Assembly (NCBI GenBank): GCA_035771175.1
Contig: JAYMFD010001271.1
Span: 434,001-498,000 of the forward strand
DNA from: Paratinospora sagittata
Taxonomy: Eukaryota > Streptophyta > Magnoliopsida > Ranunculales > Menispermaceae
Length of the DNA: 64,000 nt
Direction: 5' to 3'
Program-made: the position numbers and the translations under genes
Notes under the pieces: model-generated
Told to the model about the DNA's origin: nothing
Databases searched by the model: none
What the model saw: the letters and a program-made list of their open reading frames with translations, nothing else
Part shown: one piece after another, positions 24,340-35,760 of the stretch
How positions within the stretch are numbered: position 1 is the stretch's first letter
Layout of the letters: each line of letters starts with the position of its first letter

Positions 24340-24486
24340 TTATCCTTTATCTTGCAAAGGATCAAGTGGTTAATCCTCAGCCTGGGAAAAGGATAGGTCC
24401 TTCCTTATCCTACAAAAGGAAGTTATAGGTTTGTCCTTAGCCTGTGAAAAGGATAGGTTTGTCTTGAACCTTGAAAAAGACATTGT
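24340..24486 (+). repeat. Leader stem-loop array of LTR D
   Basis: Five units: ATCCTT/AAGGAT, ATCCT/AGGAT (loop CAGCCTGGGAAA), CTTCCTT/AAGGAAG, GTCCTT/AAGGAT and TGTCTT/AAGACA. They lie downstream of the TATA-like box and end about 280 bp before the PBS. Confidence 0.75.
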
Positions 24487-24765
24487 AACGGTTTGGTTCA
24501 CACCATTGAACTGAATACAATATAATGGAATCCTAGAGAAGGTTTCTCTAGGCGTGGAGGAGGAAAAGGATTTCCGAACCACGTAAAAATCCTTTGTGTG
24601 CATTGTATTTATTTTCAGTATCTTTCATTATGCACTTTACATTGATTTGAGTACATGACTTGAATTAATCAAAGGATTTCCACAAATAAATTAAAAATTG
24701 TCAAAACCGGCTATAGCACCCAATTCACTCCCCCCTCCCCCCCCTTCTCTTGGGTGTCTAATACT

Positions 24766-24776
24766 TGGTATTAGAG
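24766..24776 (+). promoter_or_regulatory. Primer binding site of D
   Basis: TGGTATTAGAG, one mismatch from the tRNA-iMet-complementary TGGTATCAGAG, three bases after the LTR end. It fixes element D as a plus-strand retroelement. Confidence 0.8.
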
Positions 24777-24837
24777 TCGGTGCTCCTGATTTAAGGTCTA
24801 ACCACGTTGAGCTAAAGATCAAATGACAAATACAATC

Positions 24838-25615
24838 GGTTTTGACTTAGGTGACAACCCATATTTACCTTAAATGCTTAATGTAGATAACTTCATGACT
24901 TGGAGAATTAGGATGAGAGCTTTTATCATGGCTCAATCATTAGATATGTGGGATATAGTTAGAAATGGACCATATGTGCCCACAAAAACCATAAATGAGG
25001 TAGAAGTTCCCAAACTTAAGAAGAAATGGAATATGGAAGAAAAACAGTTAGCTAGAATTTATGGTTTAGTAAAAAATATACTAATGTCTAGTCTTTCCCG
25101 TAGTGGCAATGATAGAGTATCTTCATGTGCTTCATCCAAAGATGTTGGAATAAATTAGAACTCTATAATGATTCACATGCCTCTTCATCCTCCTGTGAAG
25201 ATAAGGAGAGTGTAGAACATGAACGTCTTATTTCTTATATTGATAACTGAAGGTAAACAGGGAATTCTTGATGAAAAAGAAGACAAAGAAAATAAAAATG
25301 ATATTCTTCAAGAAAGACTATATGAGTTGACCATGCTAGTTGCTTAGGTCACACAAGAAAAAGAGGATTTAAAGTTAGAACTTAACTTGGAAAAAGAAAA
25401 GACCTCCAAATTAGAAAAATGATTGGGCAAATCAAATGTTGGACACTCTAGGCCCAAGACATGCCATAAGAACTCTACATATCCTTTTAAGGATAAATCT
25501 CATAAAATGGCATGGGTACCAAAGTACCTACTCCTAGATACAAAAACTGTAAAGTTCAAAGGAGTATGGGTACAAAAGGTTATGGTTCACCAGATCACAT
25601 AGATTCTCATCATTA
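24838..25615 (+). pseudogene. Sirevirus D gag remnant
   Basis: Begins FDLGDNPYLP, then an in-frame TAA at 24871, then an open stretch to 25158 with NFMTWRIRMRAFI and WDIVRNGPYVPT. These are the typical N-terminal Sirevirus Gag features. Past 25158 the reading is broken by stops and shifts; Gag-like pieces continue (charged coiled-coil wording near 25250-25420 and HKMAWVPKY near 25500). No zinc knuckle is visible. Protease, integrase and RT are absent: the sequence passes directly into 3'-type non-coding DNA. Confidence 0.75.
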
Positions 25616-27047
25616 AACCATATGCCAAGGCCTTTAAACATCATTAGGCAAACTTCCATGCATTTTGTGTCATATGTGCTTATTTATATCATTTCATGAC
25701 ATTTGGAAGTATTCTAGGCTTGATTAAATGATTTTAATTATGATGCCTATAATTGCCCAAGTTGCTTATCACATTGAACATGCTTAAATATTTATTTATT
25801 TTGTTCAATGTTTGCAAAGCATACTAGGTATGCAACCCGTAAGTATAATTTGAATTTCATATTCATTACTTTCATATTGTGAACTTGCTTCCTCTATACT
25901 TATATTTCTTGTTCACTTGTCCAAAGCATACTCTATGTATTTATCTTATTTTATAAGATGTATGCTTGTGTCTAAATGAAATATTGTAACTTTACATATC
26001 TATCAATCCATTTAGATCCTTATAAGAGATGTGAGCATAATTAAATTATGTTGATTTAATATGTAAGCTTGCTTCTATTTAGGATTTCAATTGCTTACAT
26101 TATATGCTCATACTTTAGCAATGGACTAGAATTAATGACTATCCACTAAAGTCCATCACTCTTGTACTTTTAAGTATAATGACGTATATCATTTAAGTAC
26201 TAGACATTCAAATAGCCATTCCTTGGAGATTAATCACGCTTAGCCTAAGAATTTAGATTCTTCGCACCTATGAGAAAACCTTAAAGGTCACTTCTCCCAC
26301 CCAACCAAGGAAAATTACTCCCCATGCATATTAATATTTTTTTTTTATAGAGAAGGGATATGGAAAATTAAGTTGGTCCATGATTTAAACATTTTTTTTG
26401 GATCTATCAATAAATATTAAGAATGAATTTCATAGAGACATTGAATAAGAAACAAAAACTTTAGTCTCTAACAATTATTAATAAGACCTAAATATTTAAC
26501 TAGTCCTTGTCTCTTAGAGACCGAAAGGCAGCTGCCCATGTGTTGTAAGGACAATTATCATTAATTTAAAATGTATATAGGTCAAAAATCAAGGGAAGAC
26601 AACAAATAATTAGATGTTGCATGCTCTAGTACTAAAATTCTAGTCTTAGAATATCATGAGCTTGCATATAGAGTCTCATGTTTCATTATAAGTTGTGATA
26701 CATGATCGATGTGCTTATCACAAATCTTGGACAATCATAAAACTTATATGATCATGACCATATCCTTCTAGGGTGAATGAGTGCAATCAACGTATATCTC
26801 TACCATGTCCATTCACTCATACTTAAAAATAAACTACATGGAATGACTATCTTGACTTCAAATTTCTATATTATAAAATTTTATTCATTTCCATGAATAA
26901 TAGTTGGTCTTGTCTATTGCTTCCAGGTATCAAATTCTTTAGGACAAATTCATACTAAGAAACCTAGTTGACCCTGAGCCCAACTTTATATCAAACAAAT
27001 AAGTCTAGTCAACTAGAATGGGTAATAAGGACTTGAATGACTATAAT
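25616..27047 (+). mobile_element. Sirevirus D internal non-coding region, part 1
   Basis: AT-rich and without credible ORFs. It has the same texture and short shared phrases as the 3' internal regions of A and B. Its right end is the 5-bp target ATAAT (27043-27047) of the solo LTR that follows. Confidence 0.6.
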
Positions 27048-29965
27048 TGTGACGCCCCGAAAATTATTTCATCTAGCCCATAACCCAATTGCACTTTGCC
27101 CAAACTCTATGCGTTGCCTTGATATGTTTAGTATTTGTTTGATGGTTGTTTAATGTTTGTATAGTTGATGCTTGATAATGTATATAAATATGTGTATCAT
27201 AAATTGTATATGGGTCATGTTAAATTAAATTATAATGCATATGTTATTATTTATGCATGGACCCATTAAACCATGAATTGATATGAGTTAGGATTGATTG
27301 AATAAAAGGATAAATGAGAATGAAGATTTGGTGTATTAAATGGATTGGACATCTAAAATACATGGAAGCATGAAATTGGTTAAAGTACATGTGGTTGGTA
27401 TGGGTAGTATGAGACCAACACATGTGAAGGTTGGTGCATGAAAGTGGACAAGTGTCTCATGCCCTCAAGGAAGTGCTAGAATGAGTGGAGGGAATCAAGG
27501 AGAGAATCAAGGAGGAAATCAAGGAGAGAATCAAGGAGAGAATCAAGGAGAGAGTCAAGGAGGGAATCAAGGAAGTGCTAGAAAGAGGTGAGTGGAGAGA
27601 AAGGAAAAAAGAAGAGAAAGAAAAGAAGAGAAAGAAAAGAAGAGGAAGAAAAGAAGAGAAAGGAGGGAGTTGCAGGAGGAAGATCTCGGCGACATTTTCA
27701 TCAAAGAGCTGGATCTTTGGGATATATGGTCAGATTGAGCTCAAAATTTGTCAGCAAGTTCATAGATTATGGTTATTCATTCTGGTCGGTGGAGATCTTG
27801 ATCAGAGGTTTCGTCTAAGAGATCTAACCTCTCAAACAAAGCTGGTCGGAAAGTGTGGATTTCTTGCACTGTTTCGGTCAAACTTATAGATCTACTTAAT
27901 CTACCGTTGGATGGATATAGTATTTGGGTACCTAGTGTACAACTGATATTTCGGCATTCTGAATGGTGGAGAGCTTGCTTAGAAGTTTTTTCTAAGAGAT
28001 CTAACCTCTAAAACAAAGCTAGTCGGAAAGTCTGGATTTCTCGTGCCATTTTGCTCAAACTTGGGGATTTCCTCAATCTACCGTTGGATGGATATTCAAT
28101 TTGGGTATGTAGTTTATAACGGATATCTCTATATTCTCCACGGTGGAGATGTTTATTAATTTAGCATTTTGTGTGATATAGTCATCTGCGTTTGAGTATT
28201 TGCAGCAGGAAAGGAGAAATTGTCTGATTAGAGACTTTTTCATCAAATATGCGTATCTTTTCGGTCACCCGTTGGATTGGGCTGATATTTGGACAAAAGG
28301 TTTGTTTCTTCACATACTTCAATCTGTACAGTTGACTTTGTGATTACACATTTCTGTTGGTATATTGATACATCTAAACAGAATAGTAAATGAAGAATTG
28401 GTAGGGTTGCTTGTATTAGACCTAAATTTAGAATATGAACTTAGACCTTTCCAAATAGCTTGCATGTCAACTATATTGACCTAGTTGCCATTGTTGATGA
28501 ACCCATGATGCAAAATCAGTGATATACATGGCTGAACATGGTGACCTAGTGTAAATCGGCAATATGGCCTAAGTATGAAAATTTTCATATTTTAGGGCTT
28601 TTGATGCTTTTGGCCTAGAATCATTGAATTGATGCAACTTATGTTTAATTAAGCATGATTAGGGTTGAATATGCTACTGATTTGGTGGTTGTGACCATAT
28701 CATGGGTTAGGCCTACTTGTGATCAAGTGACCAAATTTGGGCATGTTTATGCCTAAAGGAATTGAAAAACAGTATTTTTGATTAATAGAATGGTTTACGT
28801 ATGAGAACTATGAATTAGAGGCCTAAGTCATGTGATTTGAGCATAGAAATTGATGTATGGTAGGATGTTGATGTATGTTTCAGGATCTTGATTGGGTTGA
28901 TTCGGTTTGGTGGTCGTGTGTGGTTAAATACTCTCGCGAGGCTTGGTTGTGAGTAGACTTCATTTATGATTATATCTTTTATGTCACCATATCACTTATA
29001 TATTGTATGTTGAAAGCATGAATGTGTTTTAATGTTTTGAATGATGCATTGATTTGAGAAAACCTTATGACTTTGGTTGGGCCCATCTATCTGGCTAATA
29101 GGGGGACTTAACCTTGTCATAGGAGGGTTTTAGGAAAGGAATAGATTGGGGTCAACGGTACGGTGAAATAGACGTGCACTAGTAACCCAAAATAAACATG
29201 ATTGGGATCAACGGTATGGTGAAATAGACGTGCACTAGTAACCCAATGCATGTGGAATGTGGATCCAAATTGATAAGCTTTTACTTGCATCGAACTTATT
29301 ATAAATGCTTGATATCTATATGTTATGAGCTTTTAATCATGCTACACATTGACATGCATACATGATATTTATTGATGAGTATTGATAGCATATTTGAATT
29401 CTATTCACTGGGCACCGTTGGCTCACCCTCATTTTCCTCTTTCAGGTCCTTCTGTCCCGAATAAGGGCAAAGGAGTAGTTATATCTTGAGGGTCTTGCCT
29501 GCGAGAGAATCCAAAGCCTCGATGTGAGTTGAGAGGCATTTTAATTGAATTGTGTTTTAAATTATGAAGTATTATATTTTGATTTTATGTAATTATAATA
29601 CTTACCACATTGTAGTATGGGTGAGTTGGGACTGGTTGGATAGACCATGTGGGCATATGACGGTTTTTATTTGTACCCCAATTTTGGACTTTATGTGTAT
29701 GTCAATTTTAATAGACTGTAGGGATTATGATTTTATTTATGATTCATTTTTATGGACTATCTCTTGTCTTGGATAATTAATACAGTGGGTAGTTTTGTTT
29801 AGTACCTTTTGATATTATGTCGTTGTTGGAGATGAGGCTCGTAGGGTCTCAACCACCTCACGGGAGTTGAGGAGTGGTCGGAGATGCTTACGCCTGGCGT
29901 CCCGTCCCGGCATTCTGCATGCCATTCCCTGCGGGGTTGGTGGTCCAGGGTGCGGGGTCGCCACA
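27048..29965 (+). mobile_element. Solo LTR, Ty3/gypsy Tekay/Del-like
   Basis: TGTGACGCCCCG...GGGGTCGCCACA, 2918 bp, flanked by ATAAT (27043-27047 and 29966-29970). A CACTGGGCACCGTTGGCTCA...TTTCAGG block (29406-29448) is the plus-strand form of the motif shared by the Tekay-like and family-T LTRs. Inside are a purine-rich tandem array (27488-27573) and a duplicated segment of about 180 bp (about 27770-28135, marked by TCTAAGAGATCTAACCTCT). The ORF at 27485-27889 is a by-product of the purine repeat. Confidence 0.9.
27488..27573 (+). repeat. 12-bp purine-rich tandem repeat
   Basis: About seven copies of a 12-bp unit like GAGAATCAAGGA, followed to about 27670 by AG-rich low-complexity sequence (GAAAGAAAAGAAG repeats). 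It lies in the 5' third of the solo LTR. It gives a spurious Lys/Glu-rich ORF. Confidence 0.8.
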
Positions 29966-31845
29966 ATAATGTTCACGTTTTATATTTTAGTCATTCAATC
30001 ATTTGCCATGTATTGCATATTCATTAATTGATTATTTGAAATCATGGTGAATGTATTTGATAAGTATACTTATTAATCTTCGTAGATATTTCATCACTTA
30101 TCATCAAAGATTTTTTAATATTTTTCCTTCATACCTCATCAAAAGTTATTTTAAGGAAAATACATTTTAAAGATATTTGTGTCTAGATTTATTATTTCAT
30201 ATCTATCATGACACATGTGTTTGTTGATGTTGTTAACACCGTGCTTAAACATAATCAATAGGTGTACAACTAGTTGATTAACATGATTACTTAAGTTAAC
30301 AAAATCATGTCATAGACATTCTTGTGAGAAAAAAGAAATATTCGTACACATACGCATATGCGGGATAAGCATGTTGTGCTTAATATTATATTATTCATGC
30401 CTATCAATATTAAATGATTGCAATATGAATATAATGTTTATATATCATTTATCATATTGCATCCCTCACCATGAAATAGGTCCTTGCTTCATGATTTTGC
30501 TATCATATTGCCTATTTCTATGAGACCATGATGTCATTGATGAATGAGCTTCACTCCTTGAACTATTTGAACATCAATGAAATGATTTGTTTGAATTTAA
30601 TGCCATGTGTCCAATATGTAAATTCTCTACTTTATGACACATTTATTATCTATAAGCATGTTGCACGTTATGCCATATAATTTTTATGTTTATACTTAAT
30701 TGATAGATGCAATATGAATACCACCCATGAGTATATCTATGTTAGAACATCATATTACTTTCTATATAGGCTTTTGCTTCATAATTTTGATCTACTAATG
30801 CCTATAAGTATCATGAGTATATGTTGCCATATGCTTTAAAAATTTTGATATATTTTGGCTCATTTTCACTTCACATAAACTGTTTTTGTTCACGTGAATA
30901 TTTTATCCACCTTTCTTGATCAAAACAGTGACTATGCTAGGCTCTTATGCTTTATCTCATTATCCTGCCTAGTAGTCATATTTAGAGTTATGAGATACTC
31001 AAATTTTTAAAATCACACCACAAGGCATATCCTCAATAAATAAATATTTTCCTTAAATACTATTATTTATATCATGAAAAGGAAAATACGTGGAGAGATT
31101 GACAAGACACTCCTAAGCGTTAGTGTTACTGACCAATTTTTTAATTCGTATCAATGGCTCTTGAGAATCCTCCAATTGGTTTAGAAGTGTAATCGTAATT
31201 TTATTTGAAAACCATATTGGACACTTTATTCCATGAATGATCTTTAAACTTGAAAATTATTTTTGGCATCCATTTAAAAAATGAATAGCTAGGCATTGTA
31301 CTTCATTATACCACTTTTTCTGCCCATGCTATCTCATTTGAAGTATGATCATGTTGTTACTTAATCTTCTTTATATATGCATGAATCATACATATTCATA
31401 TTCAAGTATGCATGCTACATATCTCATATCTTTCACATGCATTAACTTGAAGCCATGATTTAGGCTTTACATTTAGATTCTCATCTATGCATAATATCAT
31501 GAAAATAGAATGCTTGAATGTTTACATCCTTTATGGATACTATTATTCATGACATTTCTCTTAAGGACTTATATGCTAGATGTCTTGAACTAAAATTCAA
31601 AATATCATTAGCATCTAGTTATAAGCCAAATAGCTAGGCAACGCACTACTCTATAAAATTTGTTTTACCTATGCTATTTCACTTTGAATGTAATCATGCT
31701 TGAAATTGAATCTACATATCATATACATGATTCACATCTACTTCATGATTCAAGTGTGTATTCCACAGTGCTTATATCTTTCAACGCATTACTTTGAATC
31801 CACATTTTAGGCTATGTGTTTATCTATATTATCTCACATGCCTAA
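29966..31845 (+). mobile_element. Sirevirus D internal non-coding region, part 2
   Basis: Resumes after the ATAAT duplication. AT-rich, with many CATG-containing phrases and no ORF with recognisable features. Probably the 3' internal region of D; no PPT or 3' LTR follows, because a Tekay-like LTR fragment begins at 31846. Confidence 0.5.
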
Positions 31846-31903
31846 TGTGATGCCCCGAAAATTATTTTATCTAGCCCATAACCCAATTGCATTTTGCCTA
31901 AAC

Positions 31904-33130
31904 TGTCACACCCCGCCCGGACGCGCCTAAACCGGCGGTACACTCACGGACGGGGCGCGCATTTGGAACAATCATAATGGTAATAACAGAGTGCGTAGCG
32001 GAAATACAGTACACAGTACAAATCTGATTTCATATAATTCAGAATACTTTTGTACATAAAATGGTCTAGGGAACATACTCCCAAAATCCCCAATGAATCA
32101 TACAAAGGGTACAAAATGTGGGCCCCATAACCTGCACCCAGTCCACCCTAATTTCCTGTGAAAGATTTGATAATATTGGAGTGAGCTTAACGCGCTCAGT
32201 GGGTAAATAGTGCATGAGTATAACAATTAATAAAGCCTACTTCAATATCAAATATCTTAAATTACACATGTGAGCATCATAATCAATCAATATGAATGTA
32301 TGCATGACACCGTCACGTATTAATGGTTTGATGAGCGTACATCGCCTGAATTCATGTACAGGAACGATGCTCTGAATTCACGTACTGATGTCCCTCCCCG
32401 GGTGTAGCCGGGTTCTCATGTACGTCCTTCTCCAGAGAAATATAATGAATAGTGAGCAATGCTTCTAACTATTCTATGAGTCATAAACCATATACGTCCC
32501 TAGGTGGTGATATGTATGATGCCAATGCATGAACTGGTCTAGTCTACTAGTCTGGTCTTTCTTGACATTTAGACTGACTTTAGCAACGTCTAGTGAACCT
32601 TATCAGGGTCGGTATCACGACGTGCAAAGTTATAACATTCAGGTCATAACATTATTGACATAATGCAGTGTAAATGAATAGTAGACATAATAATAATTGA
32701 ATGTAAACTTTAATAAAAGTTATAAAACACGCAAACCTATGTTTCGTTCCCCACCTTCAGATCTGGTGCTTTTCTCCGGACAGAACTTCGTTGCACCGCT
32801 TTCAGATCTGGCGCTTTCTTCCGGGCAGAATTTTGTTGCACCGCACCGAGAGTCTCGATTAGAGAGTCTCAAAAACTAAAAACTTAGAATGCGTGGAAAG
32901 GAGAAGAAAAATCACAAGAGAAGGTGATTTGGTGTGAGAAATGAGAAATGAGGAGGTTTCTTATATAGAGATTTTTGCGCCTGAACGTTCTGGCAGGCGC
33001 CTGAACGTTCTGGCAGGCGCCTGAACGTTCTGGCAGGCGCCTGAACGTTCGGGCGTTGCCCAGATAGTAAAAATTTCAAATAGTAATTTATTTTTTTTTT
33101 TTTTTTTTTTGTGAAATACTGGGTATTACA
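31904..33130 (-). mobile_element. Nested solo LTR, gypsy-like
   Basis: TGTCACACCCCG...GGGTATTACA, 1227 bp, flanked by TAAAC (31899-31903 and 33131-33135). Minus orientation is inferred from the GTGAGC...CGCTCAGTGGG block near 32180-32205. It contains a direct duplication of about 50 bp (about 32757-32845, TCAGATCTGG...TTGCACCGC), a 20-bp tandem array (32977-33056) and a T run near 33090-33111. Confidence 0.85.
32977..33056 (-). repeat. 20-bp tandem repeat with palindromic core
   Basis: Three perfect copies plus one diverged copy of a 20-bp unit (GCGCCTGAACGTTCTGGCAG). Each junction creates the palindrome CAGGCGCCTG, and AACGTT is a second small palindrome. It lies next to a TTATATAGAG motif near 32960. 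Confidence 0.85.
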
Positions 33131-33325
33131 TAAACTCTATGTGTTGCCTTGACATGTTTGGTGTTTGTTTGATGGTTGTTTAATGTTTGTATATTTGATG
33201 CTTGATAATGTATATAAATATGTGCATTATAAATTGTATATGGGTCATGTTAAATTAAAGTATAATGCATATGTTATTATTTATGCATGGGCCCATTAAA
33301 CCATGAATTGATATGGGTTAGGATA

Positions 33326-33887
33326 AATATACGATAAATGCGAATAAAAGCTCGGTAAATTTCAAATTAAATATAGACAATTAAATTATTTGAAATACCG
33401 TAAAACGTAAGATCAAAACATGCATGCAAATATGCAAGTGATTAGTGCATGGTTTTAAAAACGTTTGAGCAATGTTGATTAGAGAAAGATATAGCTTTAA
33501 TACTGTGTATTTCACATTTTCTCATAATCTTTAAATCCAACTCTTCATTATGAGATCTTCAATATGAACTTCGCGCTGGAGTTGAATGTCTTGAACGTTG
33601 ATCGAAAGATGAAGACTTGAAGCTTGATCGAATCGTTCAAGTGGTGATTTTGAAATCATGATGTGATCGTTGAGTTCCTTTTGATTGAAAGGATCTTGAA
33701 CGTCTGATATGACCTTTGAGTTCCTTAATCGAATTGTTCCTTGGCATTTTGCTTTTCCTGAGGTGCTTAGATGAGATCTTGATAAACGCTCGTTAGCATC
33801 GAAAGAGATTTCTTTTCTGATCATCAAAATATACTTCATCACAATATATTTAGGGACGTGTTAAGTGATGAACCTTTTAGGTTAACA
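33326..33887 (-). mobile_element. Sirevirus LTR head (U3), truncated
   Basis: The reverse complement begins TGTTAACC at 33887 and matches the first about 560 bp of the A/B-type LTRs (GAAGTATATTTTGATGATC, GCTAACGAGC and so on). It stops at 33326 where the Tekay-like fragment begins, before the U3 array. The small ORF 33531-33842 lies wholly inside this LTR. Confidence 0.8.
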
Positions 33888-33965
33888 ATCTCTCTCCTTT
33901 CATGATAGCAAACATTTAAAAAAATTAAGCACATTAAACAAAAATATCAATATGAATTTCTTTTC
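33888..33965 (-). mobile_element. Sirevirus internal 3' end with PPT
   Basis: The reverse complement reads GAAAGGAGAGAGAT right before the LTR start, preceded by sequence like the last about 70 bp of B's internal region. It belongs with the LTR head at 33326-33887. Confidence 0.65.
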
Positions 33966-35470
33966 CCCATCTAGGTTAACAATCTCGACAGTCGGGGCGC
34001 TGTTTGTCATGTATGTGGCTTGCTCTGCCTTGATCGGCGTAATGAGAGGTCTAGATTGATCGACTTCCGGTGGTATTGGTTCATCTGATGCATGCAAGGA
34101 ACTTGGGTCACACTAACACCTCGTCTGAACTGGTACTTTTTGCAAGTCCAATTGTGGTTAGCATAAAATCATGCGACAAGTGCATGATAATATAATCGTC
34201 ATGCATATGTCAATGCGTAGTTCTTGTGTATTTGTTCATAGGTGTTAACCGCATAGTTTTCTAGTTTTTTGGTAATGGTAGAAAGAAGTCTAGATACTCT
34301 ATGGATTCGTACTTCTAGGTGGGTTAGTAAAACCAAACAGTAAATCGAAATGGTTATGTTTTATAAAGCTAAGATTTTAAGAACTTTTGCTTTCGAATAT
34401 TCCTTCAAATCCTTTGGCTATTTCAAAAATACCAAAAAGTTTTCAATTCAAGTACGAGTCATAAGTTTCTAGTACTTAATCTCATGTCGTCTCCTATTCT
34501 TCTTGTTGCAATGTCTACAACAAAACCTATGCACACTTCTCCCCAAGAGTTAACAATTCCATTTATCCTCCAAATTCGTGGGTCCCATTTTCCTATGAAC
34601 TTCGCAATAAGGGACGTGGTCTCGTCAAAGGGATTAATGACCGGTCTTTTTGCTATACGACTAGACTACGAGTTTACAACTATCATCATTTGGGTTCTCA
34701 TGTCCCATACCCTGAGGGCACAATGATGTTAGAGGTACGTTTGATTTCCAAGTCAAATTGCTACATAGAGGTCATAGGCTAAGTTGAAACCGTCGGTTTC
34801 TCCAGTATCTGGTGAGTTTGATATGTGTCATACCATTTCAAACTCATTGATAGTAGGGAAACATCACGGTTCAAGTTCACCTATCAATCATAGTTTCAAT
34901 CAAACAATCAAACAATCAAACAATCACGCATCGTGCTTAACATTTTTAGCAAAAATCTAGCATGACCTTTTTTTTTGTATTTTTCTAACATTGTATACAT
35001 GGTACATTTGCAAAGCTTAGAAAAATAAAAGTTTTAAAAAGCTAATTCAATGAGAGATAGTACTCTAAAAGAGGTGAGGTGAATGAGGTAGTAACGTGTC
35101 GTTGAATTGATTCTCAGACTTGTTGAAAACCTGACCCACCATGCCTCCGTCGTCCGACCCAAGTCCTATGGTAAACAAACTCATTATTGTCGAGTTGACC
35201 GGTGGTGGTTGGGGCGGGAAAGTCTATTAAAAAAATGTTGAGTTCTCCATGGGACGAAGAATGGCATGGGTTGGGGAATCTAAGAGGATTGGCCCAGATT
35301 TCCCATAGGAAAGGTGTAAGAAACGGGCGTTGGTTGAGCCATGCCTCAACTGAAACAAACTATTATAGTGCGTCTATCTTGGCATTTTGATCATGAAATG
35401 TTTTTACCAAGAGTGAGACCGTGTCGCTTGTGGACTTGAGCGCACCCATAACAGTTTGCTGAAAGGTTTC
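33966..35470 (-). pseudogene. Element F, 3' internal part (decayed)
   Basis: Minus-strand continuation of element F beyond the copia insertion. From 35470 downwards the frame reads ETFQQTVMGALKSTSDT and then decays; near 34097-33966 an acidic, Pro-rich frame is open (about 46 codons). A segment at 34200-34712 is an inverted relative of 43545-44060. A short (CAAACAAT) repeat lies near 34898-34925. No 3' LTR is present, so F is truncated on this side. Confidence 0.4.
34200..34712. repeat. Inverted repeat X, left copy
   Basis: About 510 bp that match the reverse complement of 43545-44060 at roughly 60-65% by eye. Anchors: TTCATAGGT.TTAACC, TTTTCTAG, CAATAAGGGAC.TGGTC and GAGTTCTCATGTCC-like blocks. 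A frame is open in both copies with similar wording (PMNFAIRDVV here, RMNLAIRDMV in the other). Nature unknown. Confidence 0.55.
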
Positions 35471-35746
35471 TGTTAAGAAAATAAAATAATAAAAGACACA
35501 AAAATGTAACGTGGTTCGGCTTTATGGCCTACATCCAAGGGGAGAAGAGAAAGGATATTTTCTTATTCTTGTGTTATGTCTTAATGGAGGGACTCCATAT
35601 ATATAGACATACAGGGCTATGTACATATAGCTATAATTATAATTTTAGTAACTGCTATATAAAATGTCTTACTAAAATTATCATCTTTCCTTAAAGGAAA
35701 TAAATCCGTAAATGAAATAAATCTGTACAGGAAACAAATCTCAACA
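35471..35746 (-). mobile_element. 3' LTR of element E
   Basis: TGTTAAGAAAAT...AATCTCAACA in window orientation, 276 bp. Includes TATATATA near 35599 (minus-strand TATA box). Adjoins the PPT at 35747. Confidence 0.9.
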
Positions 35747-35760
35747 CTCCCCCTCAAGCT
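35747..35760 (-). promoter_or_regulatory. PPT of element E
   Basis: The reverse complement reads AGCTTGAGGGGGAG, directly before the 3' LTR on the minus strand. Confidence 0.85.

Larger units (their letters stand above)
22684..24763 (+). mobile_element. 5' LTR of Sirevirus D
   Basis: Starts TGTTGGCC and ends about TTGGGTGTCTAATA, just before a tRNA-iMet-type PBS; 2080 bp. It has a U3 array of ATAGCGCGCTAT-like palindromes (23201-23527), a TATAAAAAA box near 23757, and a leader stem-loop array (24340-24486). The LTR differs from the A/B/C class but has the same layout. The expected CA end has become TA. The 3' partner LTR is not in the window. Confidence 0.8.
31846..33325 (+). mobile_element. 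Truncated Tekay-like LTR (same family as 27048)
   Basis: 31846-31903 and 33136-33325 together match about 27048-27290 closely (TGTGATGCCCCGAAAATTA start). The match stops at ATGGGTTAGGAT, so the rest of this LTR is deleted. It is interrupted by the solo LTR at 31904-33130. Confidence 0.85.

Noticed and set aside
27485..27889. 134-codon ORF rich in Lys and Glu
   Set aside because: It is produced by a 12-bp purine repeat and AG-rich low-complexity sequence within a solo LTR.
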